From Billgrantia bachuensis (GTDB lineage Bacteria; Pseudomonadota; Gammaproteobacteria; Pseudomonadales; Halomonadaceae), in assembly GCF_011742165.1 (NCBI RefSeq), contig NZ_JAAQTO010000054.1, positions 1-64,000 of the forward strand: a stretch of 64,000 bases of DNA. The letters are read 5' to 3'. Positions 8,371 to 15,052 of this stretch are shown in pieces; positions within the stretch are counted from its first letter, which is position 1, and every line of letters starts with the position of its first letter. Both the position numbers and the translations under genes were made by a program. The notes beneath the pieces were generated by a model, which did no database searches, was not told where the DNA came from, and was given only the letters and a program-made list of their open reading frames with translations.

Positions 8371-9588
8371 TCAGATCACACCGTCGGCGCGCAGTGCGTC
8401 GATGGCTTCGGCGGTGAGCCCGATCCAGTCGGAAAGCACGGCTTCGGTGTGCTCGCCCAGCGCCGGGCCCGCGTGATTCACTCGTCCCGGTGTTTCGGAA
8501 AGGCGCGGAAAAACGTTCTGCATGGGAAGCGGTTGGCCCTGGCGGTCGAGGACCTCGACGATCGACTCGCGGGCCTGGAAGTGGGGGTCGTCGAGCATGT
8601 CGGGGGCGCGATAGACGAGGCCTGCCGGTACCCCGGCATCGGCGAGGATATCGACGACCTGCTGGGCATCGTGCTGCCGGGTCCAGGCGGCGATCAGGTC
8701 GTCGATGGCCTGCTGGTTGTCGCCGCGCGCCCGGTGGGTGGCGTAGTCGGGATGATCGGCCAGGCGCGACTGGCCCATGGCCTCGCACAGGCGCCGGAAG
8801 ACGCTGTCCTGGTTGGCGCCGATGATCACGTCACGCCCGTCGCGGGCCGGGTAGGCGTTCGACGGGGCGATCTTGGGCAGGAAGCTGCCGCTGCGCTCAC
8901 GCACCTTGCCGGCGCGGGCATAGTCGGGGACCAGACTCTCCATCATCGCCAGCACCGACTCGAAGATCGAGCTGTCGACCACCTGGCCGCGGCCGCTGCG
9001 GTCACGCTGGTGCAGCGCCATCATGGCGCCCAGCGCGGCGTGCAGGCCGGCCAGCGTATCGCCCAGGGAGATGCCCACGCGCACAGGGGGGCGATCCGGA
9101 TAGCCGCTCACATAGCGCAGCCCACCCATGGCCTCGCATACCGAGGCGAAGCCGGCGCGCGAGGCGTAGGGACCGTCCTGGCCGAAGCCGGTGACGCGCA
9201 CCATCACCAGGCGAGGATTGCGACGTGAGAGCTCATCAAAGCCCAGCCCCCAGTGCTCCATGGTACCGGGACGAAAGTTCTCTATGACGACATCGGCCTG
9301 GCTGGCCAGTTCGCGCAGGAGTTCCTGCCCGCGCGGTTGGCGAAGGTCGAGGGTAACGGACTGCTTGTTGCGGCCGATGACGTTCCACCACAGGGGCTCG
9401 CCGCTGGTGGGGTCCGCCTCGCCCCACTGTCGCATGGCGTCGCCCTTGCCGGGCGGCTCGACCTTGATCACTTGGGCACCGAAGTCGGCCAGTACCTGGC
9501 CGCAGTAGGGGCCGGCGATCAACTGGCCCAGTTCGAGCACCTTGATGTCGTCAAGAGGTAGCGGGGATATGCTGTCATGCGCAGTCAT
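8371..9588 (-). CDS. Class III CoA-transferase (CaiB/BaiF family)
   Basis: This 405-residue enzyme belongs to the formyl-CoA transferase/CaiB family, which moves CoA between carboxylic acids through an aspartyl-CoA thioester. The N-terminal GPYCGQVLADFGAQVIKVEPP is the CoA-binding Rossmann region, NKQSVTLDLR is a family motif, and the likely catalytic Asp is residue 177 in GISLGDTLAG. It is co-oriented with the TRAP genes, so it probably activates the imported acid to its CoA ester. Succinyl-CoA-dependent activation of a dicarboxylate such as itaconate or mesaconate, or of another acid, is possible but not shown. Confidence 0.9.
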   Translation of the reverse strand: MTAHDSISPLPLDDIKVLELGQLIAGPYCGQVLADFGAQVIKVEPPGKGDAMRQWGEADPTSGEPLWWNVIGRNKQSVTLDLRQPRGQELLRELASQADVVIENFRPGTMEHWGLGFDELSRRNPRLVMVRVTGFGQDGPYASRAGFASVCEAMGGLRYVSGYPDRPPVRVGISLGDTLAGLHAALGAMMALHQRDRSGRGQVVDSSIFESVLAMMESLVPDYARAGKVRERSGSFLPKIAPSNAYPARDGRDVIIGANQDSVFRRLCEAMGQSRLADHPDYATHRARGDNQQAIDDLIAAWTRQHDAQQVVDILADAGVPAGLVYRAPDMLDDPHFQARESIVEVLDRQGQPLPMQNVFPRLSETPGRVNHAGPALGEHTEAVLSDWIGLTAEAIDALRADGVI

Positions 9589-9620
9589 TGTTGTTGTGTG
9601 CCTCTCTTGGAGTCCCTGGA

Positions 9621-10334
9621 TCAGCCAGGAGATGTCTGTGGCTCGTCGGGCGAATCCGGAAAGCGTACATGCAAGGCCTGAGCGGCCAACAGATGAGAGC
9701 GCATCACGTTTTCCGCCCAGGTGGAGCTACCGGCGCTAATCGCCTCCAGGATTTCGCGATGGTGGCGCATGCTGCGGCGCAGGTTGGCGAGATCGTAGTT
9801 GCCGAAGTTGCGCCGGATCACCGAGGTCCGCACCACACCGTCCAGCACCGCGGCCAGGCGCTGGTTGTCGCTCGCGGCGATCAGCTCGCGGTGGAACTCA
9901 TGATTGAGGAGGGCAATTTCGTTACGCACCTCCGGTTCACGCTCGATGCGCTCGACGAGTTCCTCCATGCGGCTGGCCAGTTCCTCGAGATGCGCCAGGT
10001 GTGTCCGATTCATGCGCTCGCTGGCAAGCCGTACGGCCATGGGCTCGAGTACCAGGCGCAGCTCGAAGACTTCGCGGGCGTCTCTCTCCGTCCAGGCCAC
10101 TACCCGCGCACCATGATGTGGAATCGCTTCCAGCCAGCCTTCGGAGACCAGCTCCCGCAGCGCCTCGCGCACCGGGGTACGGCTCACGCCGAGTTCGCGG
10201 GCGATGCTCGCCTCGCGAACGTATTCCTGGGCCCGGTAGTGACCGTCGAGAATCCGCTGCTTGATCACGTTGTGGACTTCAGCGGTAGCGGTTCTCGCTA
10301 TCCGGGGGAGTTCGGATATGGAGGGTTGATTCAT
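9621..10334 (-). CDS. GntR/FCD family transcriptional regulator
   Basis: This 237-residue regulator has an N-terminal winged helix (REASIARELGVSRTPVREALRELVSEGWL) and a C-terminal all-helical FCD effector domain. The FCD metal-ligand pattern is visible in HEFHRELI and MRHHREILEAI. It is the first gene of the leftward cluster and most likely senses the imported acid or its CoA derivative. ATG at 10334 is preferred: longer readings run through the palindromic operators, where the upstream ATGs belong to GCATGC. Regulation of its own promoter is indicated by the two palindromes just upstream. Confidence 0.9.
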   Translation of the reverse strand: MNQPSISELPRIARTATAEVHNVIKQRILDGHYRAQEYVREASIARELGVSRTPVREALRELVSEGWLEAIPHHGARVVAWTERDAREVFELRLVLEPMAVRLASERMNRTHLAHLEELASRMEELVERIEREPEVRNEIALLNHEFHRELIAASDNQRLAAVLDGVVRTSVIRRNFGNYDLANLRRSMRHHREILEAISAGSSTWAENVMRSHLLAAQALHVRFPDSPDEPQTSPG

Positions 10335-10348
10335 CGGTGTCTCAAAGA

Positions 10349-10423
10349 ATTGCATGCAATATGGACTATAGGTGCAGGTTCTCGTGGCTTCTAACTCGAC
10401 CTTGGTCGAAAATTGCATGCAAT
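10349..10423 (-). promoter_or_regulatory. Paired operator palindromes and promoter of the GntR-TRAP operon
   Basis: ATTGCATGCAAT occurs perfectly at 10349-10360 and again at 10412-10423, with centres 63 bp apart, six helical turns. Between them on the minus strand is TATAGT (10365-10370), a plausible -10 box that places the transcription start within the proximal palindrome. Palindromes of this size are typical for dimeric GntR proteins. The arrangement fits autorepression, possibly with looping or side-to-side contact. That the adjacent regulator binds here is inference. Confidence 0.7.
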
Positions 10424-10496
10424 GCGTTATACGATGCTCACCGGGCCGACCAAGTCTCCCAGGGGTTCACCTACGTAAGGAGTCACCTACGTTTTT

Positions 10497-10514
10497 TGTA
10501 GTGAATCTCTTACA
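10497..10514 (+). promoter_or_regulatory. GacA/UvrY-type upstream box of the first Csr-like RNA
   Basis: The 18-mer TGTAGT-GAATCT-CTTACA matches the known GacA upstream activating sequence TGTAAG-N6-CTTACA at ten of twelve defined positions. It is about 50-60 bp ahead of the first GGA-rich RNA. In gammaproteobacteria this box activates rsm/csr small RNA genes when GacA/UvrY is phosphorylated. Confidence 0.65.
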
Positions 10515-10559
10515 AGTCTTTCTAACTTGGGTTAACTCACGACTTCTCTTCCTATGCCA

Positions 10560-10706
10560 TGGTGTGGATATCGGGCATGGATAGCCCAACACGGAAGGCC
10601 GAGCGACGGAATGCTCATACCCAGGGATGCTTGGGCAGGAAGCCCAAGGTTGGTTGGATGGGAAGCGTCGACAGGAAGCCCGGCCCCAGTGGCCGGGCTT
10701 CTCTTT
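10560..10706 (+). ncRNA. CsrB/RsmZ-like CsrA-binding small RNA, copy 1
   Basis: The stretch contains eight GGA triplets (near 10579, 10593, 10608, 10625, 10638, 10656, 10661 and 10674), several placed in hairpin loops: GGGC-ATGGATA-GCCC (10573-10587), GAGC-GACGGAAT-GCTC (10601-10616) and CCCA-GGGATGCT-TGGG (10620-10635). It ends in a strong terminator. Arrays of loop-exposed GGA are the hallmark of CsrB, RsmY and RsmZ, which titrate the translational regulator CsrA/RsmA. The 5' end is estimated; no open frame here has coding character. The class was recognised by structure, not by database match. Confidence 0.75.
10675..10706 (+). terminator. Terminator of Csr-like RNA 1
   Basis: GAAGCCCGGCC (10675-10685) pairs with GGCCGGGCTTC (10691-10701) over a five-base loop, followed by TCTTTT. 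Confidence 0.85.
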
Positions 10707-11000
10707 TGGCAGGCTTGGTTTGACGCTGTGCCGACACTGTTTTTGTCGTCTTGAACGTTCGAAACGACAAGGCCCGTTGCGAGAGATGCCTGCTCTTGCG
10801 TTCTCTTCGGGTTCGCCAAAATATCGCATCTCATCGCACCTGACCCCGGCAGTTGGTCGGGGTCTCTGTTGTCTTGCTTGTCTACACGCACTGGAGCCGA
10901 GCCGCTCGGGGTTTCTGGATGCCGGCAATCAGCGAGCTCGGTATTCGCATTGCAAGGATAATAGCGTTAGAAAACTCATGCTGCCGTCGTAGGAGATTTA
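10707..11000. other. Spacer between the two small RNA genes
   Basis: No protein gene is supported here. Two hairpins are present: TTGTCGT/ACGACAA (10743-10770) and GACCCCG/CGGGGTC (10842-10864), the latter followed by TCTGTTG and possibly a weak terminator. Unlike its flanks, the stretch is poor in GGA triplets, so I see no third Csr-like RNA. Confidence 0.5.
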
Positions 11001-11011
11001 ACTACACCGCT

Positions 11012-11029
11012 TGTCAGCAATTTCCTACA
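11012..11029 (+). promoter_or_regulatory. GacA/UvrY-type upstream box of the second Csr-like RNA
   Basis: TGTCAG-CAATTT-CCTACA matches TGTAAG-N6-CTTACA at ten of twelve defined positions and sits inside a wider dyad, ACCGC and GCGGT at its two sides. A further imperfect palindrome, AACAGCAATTTGCTGC, follows at about 11049-11063. The 12-mer GCTTGTCAGCAA overlaps this box (11009-11020) and recurs at 11076-11087 next to the RNA start. The distance to the RNA is about 50-60 bp, as for copy 1. Confidence 0.65.
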
Positions 11030-11079
11030 GCGGTGCATATCCCACGTTAACAGCAATTTGCTGCACTACTGCCATGCTT

Positions 11080-11214
11080 GTCAGCAAGAGCAAGGAAGCT
11101 CCGCAAGGAAGCCGAGTCAGGACGACTCAACGACCATGGATACCCGGCCAGGATGACCGGGATAGGAGCAAGGAAGCATGAGTTAGCCCGGCCGCAAGGC
11201 CGGGCTCTTGCTTT
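11080..11214 (+). ncRNA. CsrB/RsmZ-like CsrA-binding small RNA, copy 2
   Basis: Seven GGA triplets occur within 90 bp. Clear hairpins present them in loops: GAGC-AAGGAA-GCTC (11088-11101), GAGTC-AGGAC-GACTC (11114-11128) and CCCGG-CCAGGATGA-CCGGG (11143-11161). The RNA ends at a strong terminator. This is the same architecture as copy 1, with little sequence identity, as is usual for paired RsmY/RsmZ or CsrB/CsrC RNAs. The 5' end is estimated from the first hairpin. The 270 bp that follow, up to the next gene, show no other feature. Confidence 0.78.
11185..11214 (+). terminator. Terminator of Csr-like RNA 2
   Basis: AGCCCGGCC (11185-11193) pairs with GGCCGGGCT (11198-11206) around GCAA, followed by CTTGCTTT. 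Confidence 0.85.
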
Positions 11215-11483
11215 GTGTGTCCCTCCTGTTGCGTACCCAGGCCCTCCTGAATCATCGGCCGTCGACTCACCGTATTCCAAGCCTGGAAAAGCCACCATAT
11301 AAGGGCGGATTCTTTGCTTTCGCTTCATTACAACAGAGGTGATGATGGAAGGTCGGCTGCCATGGGAGCGAAGGGGCGGCGCCGGTAGAGCAGAGGAGCA
11401 ACGATCAGCGACAGCGCTGGCATAGCCGGTTGCGCTTGATCAATTATTTTAGAATTATCTGCTATAGATAAGCGTATCCTTCA

Positions 11484-13406
11484 ATGGGTGACGGGATGTC
11501 CAAATCTGACTGGCTGGTCAAGGCTCGTCGTTCCACATTCGCCGGGCTGTGGGCCGGCCTGTCGTCGGTTGCGTCTGCCTCCGCTGGAGCGGCCGTCATG
11601 CCTGCTGCTGGCTGGGGCGTGGTGCTGCTGGTCGTGGTGTCGGTTCTGGTCCTGGCAGGACTGGCCTATAGGCGCCGGCTTTTGAGCGATGTCGAAAGGT
11701 TGCGGGCCAGCCACGAAGAGCTGACGACCATCCTCGACAGCGTCGACGCCTGTATCTACGTCAAGTCGAGCGACTTTCGCTACCAGTATGTCAACCGCAA
11801 GGGCTGCGAGATCGTAGGCCTGCCGGCCGAGGCGGTCCTGGGCAAGACCGACAGTGATATCTTCGATTCGGTCACGGCAGCGGAGCTGCGCTTCAACGAC
11901 CGGCGAGTCATGGAGCAAGGCGAGAAAGTCGTGGTGGAAGAGGGATATGTGAAGGCCCAGGACGAGACCGCCTTCACCTTTCTGTCGATCAAGCTGCCGC
12001 TGCTCAGAGCCGATGGCTCGATTCGTGCGCTCTGTGGCATCTCCACCGACGTCACCGAATATCGCGATATCCAGGAGAGCAAGCATCGGCTGACGTTCTA
12101 CGATTCGTTGACGGGGCTGCCCAACCGGCGCCTGCTGCTCGATCGGTTGGAAATGGTGGTCAAGGGCACTCGTCGCTCAGAGCGCTATGCGGCCCTGCTG
12201 TTCATCGACCTGGACGACTTCAAGGTCGTCAACGAGACCCAGGGGTTGCAGCGGGGGGACCGTTTTCTGCGCCAGGTGGCACAGAAACTGGAAGAGGTAG
12301 TGCGCGAGAGCGATACCCTGGCGCGGCTGGGAGCCGATGAGTTCGTGCTGATGATTCACGACCTCGGCCTCGACGTGGAGCAGGCGGCTCATGCCGCTGA
12401 ACGCGTGGCCGAGAAGCTGTTGGGGCAGATTGCGAGTGCCCAGACCGATGACGACCAGGCGCTGACCCTGCCCATCTCGGCGAGTATCGGCATCTCCTTG
12501 TTTGCCAACGGCCAGGCGAACGTCGACAGTGCCATGCAACAGGCGGACATCGCCCTGCAGCAGGCCAAGGCCGCGGGCGGCAACACCCTACGCTTCTTCA
12601 ATGCCGACATGCAGGCCGACGTGATGGAGCGGGTGCATCTCGAGGCCGACCTGCATCAGGCGTTGGCGCGCGACGAGCTGCGCCTGCATTACCAGATCCA
12701 GGTGGACGATCACGCGAAAGTGACGGGCGTCGAGGCTTTGATACGCTGGGAACATCCGCGGCGTGGCTTGGTGTCTCCTGCGCTTTTCATTCCGCTCGCC
12801 GAGAAGAACCGGCTGATCCTGCCGATCGGCTACTGGGTGCTCGAGACCGCTTGCCGCCAATTGGCCGCATGGGCGCAGGAGAGCGGCAAGGAGAGACTGA
12901 CGATCGCCGTCAACGTCAGCTCGGTGCAGTTCCACCAGCCCGACTTCGTGGCCCGTGTCCAGCATACACTGGAAGGAACGGGCGCCAATCCTGGCCGGCT
13001 GGTGCTGGAAGTCACCGAGAGCCTGCTGATGGAGGAGCCGGAGCGTGTGCGCAACATCATGCTGCGCCTGAGCAAGCTCGGCATACGTTTTTCCCTGGAT
13101 GACTTCGGTACCGGCTATTCATCGCTGAACTACCTGAAGCGGCTCCCCTTGGATGAGCTCAAGATCGACAAGTCGTTCATCGATGGCGTGCTCGACGACC
13201 CGGTTGATGCCGCCATCGTCACCACCACCATCACCTTGGCGAACAGCTTGGGGCTCGAGGTCACGGCCGAGGGAGTCGAGACGGAGGCGCAGCACCGCTG
13301 GCTGCTGGAACATGGCTGCGAGGCCTTCCAGGGCTATCTGTTCGGCCGTCCGCTGGCCCTGGAAGAACTGGCATTGCCCGAGCAGGCTTGCTCCATTTCC
13401 TCCTGA
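11484..13406 (+). CDS. PAS-GGDEF-EAL protein with degenerate GGDEF (probable c-di-GMP phosphodiesterase)
   Basis: This 640-residue protein has one N-terminal membrane segment (about 38-60), a PAS domain (about 75-195), a GGDEF domain (about 205-370) and an EAL domain (about 385-630). The GGDEF signature reads LGADEF near residue 282, so cyclase activity is unlikely and the domain may only bind GTP. The EAL domain keeps its key motifs: VEALIRW, NVSSVQF, DDFGTGYSS and the late AEGVE. It should hydrolyse c-di-GMP to pGpG in response to a PAS signal. It lies directly after the Csr-like RNAs. An alternative start is ATG at 11496. Confidence 0.88.
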   Translation: MGDGMSKSDWLVKARRSTFAGLWAGLSSVASASAGAAVMPAAGWGVVLLVVVSVLVLAGLAYRRRLLSDVERLRASHEELTTILDSVDACIYVKSSDFRYQYVNRKGCEIVGLPAEAVLGKTDSDIFDSVTAAELRFNDRRVMEQGEKVVVEEGYVKAQDETAFTFLSIKLPLLRADGSIRALCGISTDVTEYRDIQESKHRLTFYDSLTGLPNRRLLLDRLEMVVKGTRRSERYAALLFIDLDDFKVVNETQGLQRGDRFLRQVAQKLEEVVRESDTLARLGADEFVLMIHDLGLDVEQAAHAAERVAEKLLGQIASAQTDDDQALTLPISASIGISLFANGQANVDSAMQQADIALQQAKAAGGNTLRFFNADMQADVMERVHLEADLHQALARDELRLHYQIQVDDHAKVTGVEALIRWEHPRRGLVSPALFIPLAEKNRLILPIGYWVLETACRQLAAWAQESGKERLTIAVNVSSVQFHQPDFVARVQHTLEGTGANPGRLVLEVTESLLMEEPERVRNIMLRLSKLGIRFSLDDFGTGYSSLNYLKRLPLDELKIDKSFIDGVLDDPVDAAIVTTTITLANSLGLEVTAEGVETEAQHRWLLEHGCEAFQGYLFGRPLALEELALPEQACSISS

Positions 13407-13524
13407 TAAAGGGAGTTCGTGCCGAGCTTCCTCCTTTTCCTGGCGTCGCTGGGGTAAGCTGAGCGTGTCATGTCGCCGAGAAGCTCGCTTCTCTGTCATG
13501 TTTACCACTACAACGGAGCCTTTC

Positions 13525-13950
13525 ATGCCATTTCGTTCCTTGCTTGCCGCCGCCGTGCTGATCCTTCCGCTTACGGCCATGGCCGAGTCGCCCAACATCG
13601 TGCCGGGTCAGTGGCAGTTTTCCAGCACTACGTCCGTCAAGGGCGATGTGCCGATTCCCGATCAGTCCGACAGCTACCAGGAGTGCATCGTCCAGGGCGA
13701 TCTGGACGACGCCGATTTCCAATTTCTCGAAGTGGAAGAAGGCTGTGAGCTGCTCGAGCACAACGTCTCGGCGGATGGTGTCGATTACAAGATGGTCTGT
13801 CATGCCGAGGGTGGCGAAGCCAATATCGACGGGCGCATGGGGTTCCTGGGTGAACGCGTCGAGGGTAACGTGAACATCGATACCGAATCGCCGATGGGGC
13901 AGATGCAACTGGAAACTACCATCGAGGGTGAACGTCTCGGCGACTGTTGA
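13525..13950 (+). CDS. Small periplasmic protein, DUF3617-like
   Basis: This 141-residue protein has a Sec signal peptide (MPFRSLLAAAVLILPLTAMA) and then a beta-rich acidic domain with five cysteines. It opens with the PGQWQFSSTT pattern typical of DUF3617 proteins and contains paired cysteines in QECIVQ and EGCELLEH. No enzymatic function is known for the family. A terminator-like hairpin follows after 24 bp, and it appears to be a single-gene unit. Confidence 0.7.
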   Translation: MPFRSLLAAAVLILPLTAMAESPNIVPGQWQFSSTTSVKGDVPIPDQSDSYQECIVQGDLDDADFQFLEVEEGCELLEHNVSADGVDYKMVCHAEGGEANIDGRMGFLGERVEGNVNIDTESPMGQMQLETTIEGERLGDC

Positions 13951-13974
13951 GGGTATTCCGGACAGGAACGTCAC

Positions 13975-14000
13975 GAGGGCCACCCTTTGGGGTGGCCCTC
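13975..14000. terminator. Terminator-like hairpin after the DUF3617-like gene
   Basis: GAGGGCCACC (13975-13984) pairs perfectly with GGTGGCCCTC (13991-14000) over CTTTGG. The T-tract is weak (ATTGT). It may serve both converging genes. Confidence 0.65.
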
Positions 14001-14043
14001 ATTGTATGGCCTCGTCGGATCGGGACGATGCGAGCTAGTAAGT

Positions 14044-14915
14044 TCACTGCGTTGGCTGGGTGGATGCGCTCAGTTCATGAATGAGAAAAATCTCCTCGGC
14101 ATGGCGCGCGGCGCCCTCATAGTCGGGAAACAGCGTGGCCGCAGAATGCCCATGGCGGTCGCACTCGCGCATCAGCGCGGGAATGTCGCGTACCGACAGG
14201 CTGTGTCGGGTCAGGAAGTGCGCCGCTTCGGGCTGCTCCTCCAGGCATAAGTTGGGCACTCTGCGACCCTTGATCAGGGTGAAGATGCCGCGCTGGGCGG
14301 GCAGGTGGGCGCTCACGCTGCCAGGAGCCCGCTTGATCTCGAAGTCACTTCGATAGCGTGCCGATGCGTCGATATCGAGCTCCCAGATGGCCAGCTTGCG
14401 CGAGAGCGGGTCGTCGTAGAGCCCCTCCCCCTTCTCAGTGCAGCCGCGGCGGCAAAGTAGGCGGCGATGAGCGGAGCCGTGGTCCAGTCGAGCAGGCGCG
14501 TGGGAACTCCGTAGTGCTGGGCTTGAGCCATCAGCGAAAGCATCTCGTTGCTATCGCCCGGCCATTGGCTGGCCTGCGCAGAAGAGACGTTTCTCTGATC
14601 CCTGTCGACAAGACTCGGGTCGTCCAGGAAATTGCGCAGCTTTTCGCTATCGCCGGAAACGGGCAGGCCGGCTTTGTCGCAGGCATTGACGAAGAGCAGC
14701 AAGAAGTGATTCTCCAGGCGCATGGAGTCGTGCTCGGTATCCAGCCCGCTCAGTCGGGTCTGCGCCTGATAACGTCGATTGCGCACGATGGAGGGCTCGA
14801 GCCGCCAGGTCGAATTGCCATGCCCCCGGTAAGCCCTGGCGCCTGGTGCGGTGTCGGTCAGCGCACGTATCAAGCTGTCGACGTCTTCGTGTTCGATTTC
14901 GCGGGGTTCCATCAT
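14044..14915 (-). pseudogene. FRG-domain protein gene broken by a frameshift
   Basis: Reading leftward from ATG at 14915 (site GAGGAGG), the protein has an FRG domain: YRGHGNSTWRLEPSIVR near residue 35 and AQHYGVPTRLLDWTTAPLIAAYFA near residue 140. The frame then becomes arginine/serine-rich nonsense. Shifting by one base near the G-run at about 14430-14445 restores sensible coding: EKGEGLYDDPLSRKLAIWEL and a further 110 residues to a stop at 14044. This indicates a single-base indel, either a real mutation or a sequence error. FRG proteins are of uncertain function and often occur in accessory or defence-related regions. Confidence 0.75.
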
Positions 14916-15052
14916 TGCTCCTCCTCGTACCGCTTGGCTTGCCGAAGCAGTGGCGCAATCGCTGCCGGGAGCCCAACGGATGACGATGGTGTCGTTTCGA
15001 TCTCGACCATGGCGTTTCTCCACTTCCTTGTCGCTCGTTGGGTGGCCTTGGC

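Noticed and set aside
10334-10418. Upstream start codons of the GntR gene
   Set aside because: The ATG triplets lie inside the GCATGC operators, and the extra residues have no GntR character.
10842-10864. Third Csr-like RNA between the two
   Set aside because: A terminator-like hairpin is present, but upstream there are too few GGA triplets in loops and no GacA-like box.
10554-11328. Small open frames in the Csr-like RNA region
   Set aside because: They cross the terminators and hairpins, lack ribosome sites and have no conserved composition.
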